Source: Solen grandis | Taxonomy: Eukaryota > Mollusca > Bivalvia > Adapedonta > Solenidae | Reading direction: 5' to 3' | Assembly (NCBI GenBank): GCA_021229015.1 | Contig: CM037789.1 | Span: forward strand, 29,377,988-29,441,987 | DNA length: 64,000 nt | Shown here: piece by piece, positions 55,128 through 64,000 of the stretch | Layout: each line of letters begins with the position of its first letter | How positions within the stretch are numbered: position 1 is the stretch's first letter | Program-made: the position numbers and the translations under genes | The notes under the pieces: generated by a model | What the model was told of the DNA's origin: nothing | The model's input: the letters and a program-made list of their open reading frames with translations, nothing else | Databases searched by the model: none

Positions 55128-55360
55128 TTAGAACCTCTCATAGAGGAAACCATGAAAAGACCTATGCGAACAGCATAAAACCAGATCAGCCTGCGTACGC
55201 GGGTGATCAGGTTTTATGCTGTTCGCTGCTCCTCAGTGGTCTGGAAATGAGCATTTTGTAATTAAATTTGGTAAGGTTAAACTGTGGTTTTCTGCAGATC
55301 AGGCTTTATGTGATACCTATTGAGGGCGTCAAAATGAGTCTATATGAGGGAAAGGGTTAA
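55128..55360 (-). mobile_element. MITE-A copy 19
   Basis: The left terminus is degraded ('ttagaacctctcatagagg') and the right is perfect with TTAA. The palindrome is shortened ('cctgcgtacgcgggtgatca'). Confidence 0.92.
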
Positions 55361-55364
55361 AGTG

Positions 55365-56040
55365 TGTCAGCTAAAACCAATAAGGTAAATATTGACATAT
55401 ATAATTACTTTTACAGGTATCCCTGAAAGGTGTATTATGGCAGTCTGTAACTCCTTGATTCTACTCCTGTAGAAAGTATATTGTCACACATATTGCCCCA
55501 ACAAAAGGTCCAATGTATATCAAAGCTCCAATATACACCTTATTAACAAAGAATATATTGACAGGTATGGTACATGGCAGTTCGCTGTATTTCCCTTCAT
55601 TTAGATATCTTGTAAACACTGTACCAGACTCTAGGCTAAACAGGTAGGCAGTGACTTGATTGTACCCTGGTGGAACAGGACAGGGACTGGTCAGGCTAGA
55701 GTATTGTCTATTTCTTCAGTCTCATTAAATACAGTGGTGTGAATTTAGACTTTGGAAGCTTTGAAGTGTTTAGTTGTAACCTTAGAAGATGAGAAAAAAG
55801 TGCTCTGTGTTAGAGAAATAATTGGATATGATGTCACCAAAATGAGGGTAATTTGTGTTGTTTTCTTTGTATTAAAATTATTATCTGAAAGTTATATATT
55901 TATTACAATTGAGCTGAGAAGAAATTTCGTAATTATTTACATAGTTTTACAGGTATTGGAATGCATACTAGTATTTGTATGGTAGTTTTTACATGGATTT
56001 CATAAATCAGGTGAAGATTTACTACTTGACTCGTTTTGAC
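55365..56040. other. No gene recognised
   Basis: Unique AT-rich sequence. Confidence 0.45.
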
Positions 56041-56047
56041 ACATTGG

Positions 56048-56358
56048 CGCATGAGTGGTAATCTGCGTGGCACATGGAGAATATGAGTGGTAATCTGTGT
56101 GGCACATGGAGAATATGAGTGGTAATCTGTGGCACATGGAGAATATGAGTGGTAATCTGCATGGCACATGAGTATCGAGTGGTAAGAGTATTGAGTGGTA
56201 CTGAATCGATGTAACTGAGTGTGATTATCTAAGTGGTCAGAATCTGAGGTAGAGTGGTAAACTGAGTATCTGAGTGGTACATGGAGAATCCGAGTGGTAA
56301 ACTGAGTGTCTGATGAATCTGAGTGGTAAATTGAGTATCTGAGGTATCTGAGTGGTAA
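56048..56358. repeat. GAGTGGTAA minisatellite, changing unit
   Basis: The left part has about 32-bp units 'gagtggtaatctgtgtggca' plus 'catggagaatat'. The right part uses shorter units built on 'gagtggtaaactgagtatct'. The minus-strand open frame of 148 codons overlies the array. Confidence 0.88.
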
Positions 56359-56359
56359 A

Positions 56360-57168
56360 GAATTGAAGCCAAAGGTCAATATTTCACAATGGCACCAGTT
56401 CTGTACCCTCTATGACTAGAGTAGAATATTGCATGTCAGAGGGAGTTTTAGAATTTATGCTCTATAAGCATATAAAAATGCATTAAAATAGGCTAAGACC
56501 TGGGTTTTAATAAGATGAGTTGTACTGAAACGCAATGTCGGTGGATGTGAATATGAAATTCACAGCAATAACACTGTCTTAGTACTTCTTAATGTGTTCG
56601 TACCTGGAAAATGACTTATCAGAGCTTAATTAATTTCTCATTATAGCAGTTTGAGGGGAAAATAAGATTCCCCCCGAACATCATTTTGTTTTACTGAAAT
56701 ATTTTTTCTATTTATAATCTGATATTAAATGTCATGACCTTTTCGCATCCCTTGGGTATTTATCATGTAACATTTCAAATTAAAATAAATGGAATACTTT
56801 CAATTTATTGGATATTCAAATAACCTGATCATTCAAAATGGTAGAATGTTAATAGGGCTTCTGTTTAAAATTGAATGAAGTATCTGTATGAAATAGTATG
56901 CTTATGAATTGAACAATTTTTAGCTTGATTGTATTAAACTTTATTTGTGCTTTAAAATTAATTTTTGAAAAAATCATCTTCAAAAAAGACCAAATTCATT
57001 AGCCATTTAATCTGGTAATGGGTTCCAGGAAATTTAATGAACACGATTATTTAAAGAAATTCAGATTTTGGTCATAAACAATACTGGGAAAAAATAATGG
57101 AGAATTTCATTTTTTAGAAGAAGCGAGTATCTCAATATGATGTTTGATTCAAAGTACCCTGGGCCATC
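56360..57168. other. No gene recognised
   Basis: Unique AT-rich sequence. Confidence 0.45.
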
Positions 57169-57169
57169 A

Positions 57170-57411
57170 TTAACCCTTTCCCTCATAGAGGACACCATGA
57201 AAAGACCTATGCGAACAGCATAAAACCAGATCAGCCTGCGAGTAACTCGCAGGCTGATCAGGTTTTATGCTGTTCTCGACTCCTCAGTGGTCTGGAAATG
57301 AGGATTTTGTAATTAAATTTGGTAAGGTTTAACTGTGGTTTTCTGCAGATCAGGCTTTTTGTGGTACCTACTGAGTGCGTCAAAATGAGTCTATATGAGG
57401 GAAAGGGTTAA
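57170..57411 (-). mobile_element. MITE-A copy 20
   Basis: Complete, TTAA ends, intact palindrome core; 'gttctcgactcctcag' carries a small rearrangement next to the palindrome. Confidence 0.95.
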
Positions 57412-57414
57412 AAA

Positions 57415-57735
57415 TATGTTTGCTATGGTCTAATCAGTTCTGAATGAATTCTTTTTTAGTCCTATATCGAAGTTTTTTTTTCATTTTGCTCTACCTATAC
57501 CCACCTGGGTAGGAGCAAAGGAAACAAATTTCTAATGACAGCCCCAGCACTAATTTTAAGTGCATTTTATGACGTTATACATGTAGAGATAGGTCAGAAC
57601 AAATGGAATTTCCTTCTTGACCAGAATGTTGTACTCAAGTTTGCCTTGTCACATTGTCTTCTAAAGCAGTAACTATTGGATGTAGTGAAACCATTTCCCA
57701 ATGTTTTAAAAAACAGTGTCTTTCACGGGTTTTGC
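57415..57735. other. No gene recognised
   Basis: Unique sequence; nothing supported. Confidence 0.45.
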
Positions 57736-57739
57736 ATTT

Positions 57740-57960
57740 CCAGACTGGCCTAAGGTAGCGCGGGAGATTTCTCCACTCTAACACTTGTGAATTATTAATC
57801 AGGAGGCCTCAGATGCTGATCAATAATTAACCTGTAGTAATACGACTGTTTGTTTGCCGCAATTTGGCTGGAATAATGACAATTAGACGGTAATCTGCCG
57901 TCAGGTCAGTCCTGCATGCTGCAACAGAGATTGTGTCTGATTGCATGTTTGTTTCAAGGG
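57740..57960. promoter_or_regulatory. Candidate conserved non-coding element
   Basis: Non-repetitive, less AT-rich block with several homeodomain-type cores (ATTATTAATC, CAATAATTAAC, GACAATTAGAC) and no long open frame. It stands out from flanking AT-rich and MITE sequence. A regulatory role is inference only. Confidence 0.25.
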
Positions 57961-58057
57961 GTCAAGGGTCATGCTTTACTCTGGTGGATCCAGAAACTTA
58001 TAACTGGGGGGCAAAATTGGGCAGAAGGGTTGTCACTGAATGACTCAGTAAACTCCT

Positions 58058-58436
58058 ATTACGTTATAGTTTCTAAGTAGATCAGTATACATGTGTGATG
58101 TTGAATTTTACAAGAATTTGTATAAGTGTTCCTTGATAGTAAAATTTGAGTGTGAATTATTGCATACAGGTTAAGATGCTTTGCTCTTGGGTGAAGGGTA
58201 TGATTTCATATTAGTTACTCCCTTAGCTCATTAGTATACACTCATTTTGATGCATTGGCAAACAGAGCAGAGGAAGCTGACTCTCATCTGCAGATATCGT
58301 AGCTAAAATCTACACAGTCTTGTTTTGCAAAATGAAAAACCTTCGTTTCAAATACCATTTTAAGTTCTGTAAATTAATAATATTTATTTGTTCAGTCATG
58401 AATTTGTTAATGAATATTAGTGAGGTGATAGGTTAA
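58058..58436 (-). repeat. Inverted copy of the 51.56-51.91 kb segment
   Basis: 'acgttatagtttctaagtag' to 'ggtgataggtta' is the inverse of 51559-51912, including the MITE-B copy (58230-58436) and the unique part 'gatgctttgctcttgggtga'. Detailed spellings ('acaagaatttgtataagtgt') match duplication copy 2 better than copy 1. Confidence 0.85.
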
Positions 58437-58529
58437 AGGCTATAATTTACATTTGAGCCACGGCTTTGATCTACTAGTCATTATAACTCATATTGTTACG
58501 TCTCCTTTTCTCTGCAGTCAGGATACAAG

Positions 58530-58655
58530 GGGTGTCAGGATAATGTACCTGGGTGTGGTATCATGCCATTAATGTCTGTAAAGTGGTACCCTAGTATATC
58601 AGCACCATATCTGTCTCATGCAGTCAAAAGATCCCACATGACTGAAATATAAAAA
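58530..58655 (+). mobile_element. SINE-D copy, 3' part
   Basis: 'tgtcaggataatgtacctgg', 'gtgtggtatcatgccatt' and 'cccacatgactgaaatat', followed by an A run. Head missing. Confidence 0.6.
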
Positions 58656-58659
58656 AAAA

Positions 58660-59060
58660 AAACACATTATTTTTTAAGATCGAACACCTAGTCCTTTTCC
58701 CCTGCAGGCTTCTACTGTCTCTCCAGCCATCTTGAACATTGATCTGTGGCCATCTGTTGTCAATTACCAGAGTAGTACAACTTGTGAGTTATAGATTGGG
58801 TACAGAGATGGCAGCAAGAGGTCAGCTTATTTTGGCCAACAACATGTTGACTGCTTGACCACTGTGCAGATACAAATATACAAAAACAATTATATAATTG
58901 TATAATCTGTAATACTTTCTGGCAGCATTAATGATCATTTGTGGAAAAAGACTTAAAGAATATTTGTGAATAAATCATTTACTTATGATGATTATATCAA
59001 AATGCTTCAGATCAGATTTTGAATATTCTTTTTTAGTCCTTGACCTATATTTACGAAATA
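58660..59060. other. No gene recognised
   Basis: Unique AT-rich sequence. Confidence 0.45.
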
Positions 59061-59062
59061 TC

Positions 59063-59404
59063 TTAACCCTTTCCCTCATATAGACTCATTTTGACGCTCT
59101 CAATAGGTACCACATAAAGCCTGATCTGCAGAAAACCACAGTTAAACCTTACCAAATTTAATTACAAAATCCTCATTTCCAGACCACTGAGGAGCAGCGA
59201 ACAGCATAAAACCTGATCNNNNNNNNNNNNNNNNNNNNNNNNNNNNNNNNNNNNNNNNNNNNNNNNNNNNNNNNNNNNNNNNNNNNNNNNNNNNNNNNNN
59301 NNNNNNNNNNNNNNNNNNAGCCTGCGAGTTACTCGCAGGCTGATCTGGTTTTATGCTGTTCGCATAGGTCTTTTCATGGTGTCCTCCATGAGGGAAAGGG
59401 TTAA
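59063..59404 (+). mobile_element. MITE-A copy 21, interrupted by a gap
   Basis: TTAA ends. The 100-N gap splits it inside the palindrome between 'aaacctgatc' and 'agcctgcgag', which join exactly as in intact copies. Without the gap its length is 242 bp, normal for the family. Confidence 0.94.
59219..59318. other. Assembly gap of 100 N
   Basis: Placeholder gap lying inside the palindrome of MITE-A copy 21. The flanks suggest that little or no sequence is missing. Confidence 0.98.
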
Positions 59405-59570
59405 GACATATCTGAACATGGTAAAATTTTACTACTCCCACATTTTCTGAAACATTTCCTTCTCAAACCAAGTAACTAATTTACTACATGAAAAGAGCAA
59501 ATATCTACCATAATGTGAATAGATCAAAATAATTATAAGAATGATAAGCATAAATATTTTATTAAAAACT

Positions 59571-60008
59571 TCACCTTTTACCTCATGCATATTCATGTAT
59601 GGTCATGACTTCATGAATAATTGTTTATTGAAATGAAACGATGGTTTAACCCTTTCCCTCATATAGACTCATTTTGACGCACTCAATAGGTACCACATAA
59701 AGCCTGATCTGCAGAAAACCACAGTTAAACCTTACCAAATTTAATTATAAAGTCCTCATTTCCAGACCACTGAGGAGCAGCGAACAGCATAAAACCTGAT
59801 CAGCCTGCGAGTTACTCGCAGGCTGATCTGGTTTTATGCTGTTCGCATAGGTCTTTTCATGGTTTCCTCTATGAGGGAAAGGGTTAATCTTTGCCATCCA
59901 GACTCTGTAGTTTCCTGACAACAATATTGTGTGAGCAAATAGAACAGAATCTGGTTCTTCTCTGGTAGCCAAGACAACAAAATGAATCTGTATGCGGTAA
60001 AGGGTAAA
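59571..60008 (-). mobile_element. MITE-B copy split by MITE-A
   Basis: The left part 'ccttttacctcatgcatatt' and right part 'ctttgccatccagactctgt' to 'gcggtaaagggtaaa' belong to one inverted MITE-B. Confidence 0.85.
59646..59887 (+). mobile_element. MITE-A copy 22, nested in MITE-B
   Basis: Complete and intact, with TTAA at both ends inside MITE-B. It is therefore younger than its host. Confidence 0.96.
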
Positions 60009-60309
60009 CTGAAATATTAAATTCAGATACTGTGTGTGAAAATGAAAGTTTAAATTTTTGTAAGTTAATGTACCAGGATAATAATTCGACCTTTTGTGCA
60101 GTATAAAACCATGTCAGTGTAACTGAATAGCTAATCATGTTCAGTATGCATAATGGTATGTAAAGTAGCGATGTATAGGCAGCAACACTGTAAAACAGAT
60201 TTAAGCTAAGAATGGCCGTCATTCATTGGTCAAAATTAATGTTGCGCAAAATGCAGTGTTCGACTAACACAGTATTCTGATGATATTTAGTTGTTTATTC
60301 AATATATGC

Positions 60310-60775
60310 TGATGAAAATTTATCACAATATACTGGTGAGATTTATCACAATATACTGGTGAGATTTATCACAATATACTGGTGAGTTATTTTACAATAT
60401 ACTGGTGAGATTTATCACAATATTCTGATGATATTAATCACAATATACTTGTGAGATTTATTACAATATACTGGTGAGATTTATCACAATATTCTGATGA
60501 TATTAATCACAATATACTTGTGAGATTTATTACAATATACTGGTGAGATTTATCACAATATTCTGATGATATTAATCACAATATACTGGTGAGATTTATT
60601 ACAATATACTGGTGAAATTTATCACAATATTCTGATGATATTAATCACAATATACAGATGATCTATATCACAATACTTTGATATATTTATCACAATATAC
60701 TGATGATATTCATCACATATTCTGATAATATTTGGTTTATCGGATGATATTTGGTTAATTAATCACAATATTTGG
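60310..60775. repeat. 23-bp minisatellite with 69-bp higher order
   Basis: Monomers of 23 bp, type 'atttatcacaatatactggt'+'gag', alternate with 'attctgatgatattaatcac' variants. From 60394 the three-monomer block repeats at 69 bp (60394, 60463, ...), about three times, before decaying after 60650. Confidence 0.93.
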
Positions 60776-60779
60776 ATGT

Positions 60780-61485
60780 TATTTGATTGATCAAAGATGG
60801 AGCAAATGAGTCTGAGAAATGGTGTTTGAGACGGGAAAGAATTTTAATACATAAGGCCTCAGATCATGAGAAGCATTAGTGCATAGCCACAAAGGTGTCA
60901 GTTTGTCAATACCATGTACAGAGTTTGTTATTATCAGACAATCAGACCAGATTATACCTGGGAAAGCCTCAACTTACTGTTGTTGCTATTTTTCTGCCAA
61001 TTTTATCAATAGGGACCTGATTAACAGTGAAATCCCTTTTCTCCACTGTGGTGTCCATTAATGTTTAGTCAGCTAGAGTGGTTTGAGGTGACTTTGTGAC
61101 ATTGGTACCTCTTTTAAGTTAGTAACTGGAAATATGGAGGCTGAAAAAGTGTGGTTTTGTTTTATTTAATATTTGTGAACATAGTGTTTAATTCAGTAGG
61201 GATGAAATGTTTGTTAATTGAACTGTATTTTACTGATTAATTATTTAATTCTAATTCTGGTTTTCTGTCCCTATAGGATGTGTCACGAATGTGAAATATG
61301 TGAGTATTTTAAATTATAAACAGTTTGGAGGAATTTTTTAAGGGTTTTAATGGACTATGTAATTAACATGGTTATTTGTACGCCTTCTAGTGACCTAATG
61401 GATAGACCCTCATCAAAGATGGTAAGAATAACAGTGGAAAAGAAAGTCAGTTATTTCATTAGAACTTTCAATTTTCAGTGAGGTA
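60780..61485. other. No gene recognised
   Basis: Unique AT-rich sequence. Confidence 0.45.
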
Positions 61486-61487
61486 TA

Positions 61488-61729
61488 TTTACCCTTTCCC
61501 TCATAGAGGAAACCATGAAAAGACCTATGCGAACAACATAAAACCAGATCAGCCTGCGAGTTACTCGCAGGCTGATCAGGTTTTATGCTGTTCGCTGCTC
61601 CTCAGTGGTCTGGAAATGAGGATTTTGTAAATAAATTTGGTAAGGTTTAACTGTGGTTTTCTGTAGATCAGGCTTTATGTGGTACCTATTGAATGCATCA
61701 AAATGAGTCTATATGAGAGAAAGGGATAA
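61488..61729 (-). mobile_element. MITE-A copy 23, damaged TTAA
   Basis: The interior and palindrome are intact, but the left TTAA reads TTTA and the right end reads 'gagaaagggataa'. This is a sign of older age or lost constraint. Confidence 0.92.
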
Positions 61730-61844
61730 GTAATTGGCTTAGTGTACTCGCACTTCACCTTGTGAAGTTGGGGATTGGGTCTTAAATCAGGTATATCATG
61801 TATGGTATACATGACCTTCTGTCATGGGTTTTGTCACTTGGTTT

Positions 61845-62432
61845 TTTCATGTGTGGAAGCGTTCCAGTGGGTATAGTCACTTGATTTAGCTCTGGTGGTC
61901 TGGTCACTTGATTAGCTTGGTGGTCTTGTATTGGATTTAGCCTTCTGGTGGGTCTAGTCATTGATTACTTTTGTATTATCCTGATTTAGACTTCTGGTGG
62001 TCTGTCATTTGATTTAGCCTTCTGTGGGTCTAGTAACTTGAATTAGCTTCTGGGGTCTAGTCATTTGAATTTAGCCTTCTGGTGGGTCTAGTCACTTGAA
62101 TTTAGCCTTCTGGTGGGTCTAGTCATTTGGATTTAGCCTTCTGGTGGGTCTAGTCACTTGAATTTAGACTTCTGGTGGGTCTAGTCATTTGGATTTAGCC
62201 TTCTAGTGAGTCTGGTCACTTGGTTTAGCCTTCTTTAATGTGTGGAAGCCATCCAGTGGGTCTTGTCACTTGATTTTCATGTGTGGAAGCTTTCTAATTG
62301 CTTAGGTCACTTGTATTTTCCATTTGTGGAAGCCCTCGAGTTGACCTACAGTAGGTGAACAGTTCTATTTGGATGGAGTTACTGACTAGATGTTACAACA
62401 GGACTGAAATATTGTACTCCAAAACAACAACA
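61845..62432 (+). repeat. SINE-A-derived 31-bp minisatellite
   Basis: Units of 'ggatttagccttctggtggg' plus 'tctagtcactt' (31 bp) are flanked by SINE-A pieces: 'catgtgtggaagcgttccag' at the left; 'catgtgtggaagc' and then a tail with 'gtaggtgaacagttctattt' and 'ggactgaaatattgtact' at the right. The unit resembles a contracted form of the SINE-A stretch between 'gggtcattcggatttt' and 'ccttccagctgg'. Confidence 0.75.
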
Positions 62433-62439
62433 TGGCTTT

Positions 62440-63378
62440 CAGTGACAGCTCTATTTCTTTTACAAATGTAATTGAATATCATTAATGTAGAAGGTTTCCT
62501 TTTTTTTACCCGTCACTGAGAATATTAATGAAATATAATGATAAGTGGAAATTAGATGAGTCACACTTACTTAGCGAATATTTACATGTATATATGTTAT
62601 ACAATGTAATACAAACAATGGCAACAACAGCAACAACAATAAACAATAAAATATGTTGATTAAAAATGAGACTCTTCATCATTTGTTTATGTTATTTAAG
62701 TATATGATTGTATCTCCCTTTGATCTTTTTCTGTATTCTCCTGATTAAATCTAATAGGGAGTAAAACTGTTGACGGCCTTAAGTCAGACAGAGGGACATT
62801 TACTGTATGTTATGTATTATTGAAAATGATGTGTCAAAATATGTATCCATGGAGTGTCAAAATACACATTTCTTTGAGTAAATAAAGAAAAAAAAAGGAT
62901 TATCTTTTTTTAAGGGGTTTGAAATCAAATATTATCAAATTTAATTCAATAGTATATATGATGATATTCAGATATTTAGCATAAAAGTGTACTTAACATG
63001 TATTAATAATAATCTTTTGACTTGATTTGTATTGAATTGAATGTATTAAAAATGATGAATTCTTTTCTTTTTTAAAATTTAAAAAAAGAATTTAAGTTTT
63101 CAAACTTTTGGCTTCTTAACTTCAAAAGATATTTTTCTATGAAAAGCAGACTTTCGATTATAAATGATTTTGTATGAACTTAAAGTAAGTTCCGTCATTG
63201 CTGTTGTTATGAAATCTTTTTTGGGGACATATCGACAGTTAACTTCCAGTTATTTTAAATACATCAATAAAATACAACTTGTGATAATAAGCAGCCTGTT
63301 TTAAGCAGCTTGTGTCATGTTCCTAGATTGTTTTGTCATATATTTCAACTTCTTTTAGCAGCTGCATAATTTTGGATT
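62440..63378. other. No gene recognised; very AT-rich
   Basis: Includes a short CAA repeat near 62610-62645. No exon supported. Confidence 0.45.
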
Positions 63379-63379
63379 T

Positions 63380-63539
63380 TTAGGTAAGTCCCTGTAATGG
63401 TTCTGCTACGTCTTGGACTACTTAACATCTACCAAGATCACCAAGGTACCCTAATGAAACATTAGGAAACCTTGGTTATCTCCATGAGGGGCCATGTTGT
63501 CTGAAATGTAGCGGAACCATTACAGGGACTTAACCTTAA
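63380..63539 (+). mobile_element. MITE-I copy 2, uninterrupted
   Basis: TTAGGTAAGTCCCTGTAATG at the left and (inverse) 'ttaaggttaagtccctgtaa' at the right. The internal hairpin 'ccaaggtaccctaatgaaac' to 'aaccttggttatctcc' is the same as in copy 1. Length is about 160 bp. Confidence 0.88.
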
Positions 63540-63540
63540 A

Positions 63541-63983
63541 ACCTCTACCTCATATTGTAGACTCATTTTGATGCATTGGCAAGCAGAGCAGCCCCAAATC
63601 AGCTCCATGAAGTAGCGGTCTGATCAAGGTTTCCTCTGTTTGCTCATACAATATTGTATGAGAAAACATATCTAGGAGGTCGACCCTGATCAGCTCCAGG
63701 TCTGCTCCTTTAACCCTTTCGCTCATAAAGGACACCATGAAAAGACCTATGCGAACAGCATAAAACCAGATCAGCCTGCGAGTAACTCGCAGGCTGATCA
63801 GGTTTTATGCTGTTCGCTGCTCCTCAGTGGTCTGGAAATGAGGATTTTGTAATTAAATTTGGTAAGGTTTAACTGTGGTTTTCTGCAGATCAGGTTTATG
63901 TGGTACCTATTGAGTGCGTCAAAATGAGGGAAAGGGTTAATCAGTGTGTCAAAATGCATAATTTTACATGAGGTAAATGGAAA
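63541..63983 (+). mobile_element. MITE-B foldback variant split by MITE-A
   Basis: Two MITE-B left halves face each other: 'ctacctcatattgtagactc' at the left; 'gtgtcaaaatgcat' and 'catgaggtaaatgg' at the right. 'gctcatacaatattgtatgag' forms the symmetric centre. Confidence 0.75.
63710..63940 (-). mobile_element. MITE-A copy 24, nested in MITE-B
   Basis: TTAA at both ends, intact palindrome; lacks 'agtctatat' near the right TIR ('gtcaaaatgagggaaaggg'). Confidence 0.95.
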
Positions 63984-64000
63984 AGAGCATATTACCATTC

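Noticed and set aside
55933..56379. 148-codon minus-strand open frame
   Set aside because: Lies over the GAGTGGTAA minisatellite; repetitive His/Tyr/Ser content mirrors the unit.

Overview
The window looks like eukaryotic, non-coding, repeat-saturated DNA from a bivalve mollusc. The evidence is AT-rich sequence, tRNA-derived SINEs with a 3' domain of the kind I recall from molluscs, degenerate tandem repeats built on a phrase like 'aaggttaaggttatagtgacc' that I remember as common in bivalve genomes, and very many short inverted-repeat transposons. A clam is my best guess, but species cannot be fixed from the sequence. Two runs of exactly 100 N (9119-9218 and 59219-59318) show it is a draft scaffold. 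There are no bacterial operons, no rRNA genes and no CRISPR array.

Coding content is minimal. One well-formed internal exon lies at 5508-5594 (+): 29 codons, open in one frame only, with a good acceptor and a GTAAGT donor. One candidate first coding exon lies at 26484-26550 (+): ATG, 22 codons plus one base, then GTAAGT. Most of the window is therefore probably intron or intergenic DNA around a plus-strand gene whose product I do not recognise. Every longer open frame I examined is explained by a tandem repeat, a SINE or a MITE, or has no supporting evidence.

The dominant component is a palindromic MITE, here called MITE-A. It is about 230-245 bp, has TTAA target sites and 13-bp termini CCCTTTCCCTCAT, and contains a central palindrome with arms of about 33 bp. 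I count 24 copies, 21 of them between 29 kb and the end. A second TTAA family, MITE-B, has termini CCCTTTACCTCAT and about 17 copies. Both look like non-autonomous piggyBac-type elements; no transposase is present. MITE-H and MITE-I (both beginning TTAAGGTA), a hAT-like element, several TA-flanked Tc1/mariner/pogo-like elements and smaller foldbacks make up the rest. Several are nested, which gives a relative insertion history.

The SINE families are SINE-A (tRNA-Leu/Ser-like head, four copies with 10-12 bp target duplications), SINE-B, SINE-D, SINE-E and SINE-F. About ten minisatellite arrays have different periods (55, 25, 69, 40, 31, 30, 22, about 32, 23/69 and 31 bp). A tandem segmental duplication lies at 51.7-53.0 kb, and an inverted copy of part of it lies at 58.06-58.44 kb.

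Layout: 0-17 kb has mixed SINEs and DNA elements, the one good exon and two TIR transposons (14.8-15.5 and 16.0-16.9 kb). 17-29 kb is comparatively unique, with the 69-bp array and the candidate first exon. 29-64 kb is a dense field of TTAA MITEs broken up by minisatellites. Family letters are my own labels, not database names. All boundaries were read by eye.
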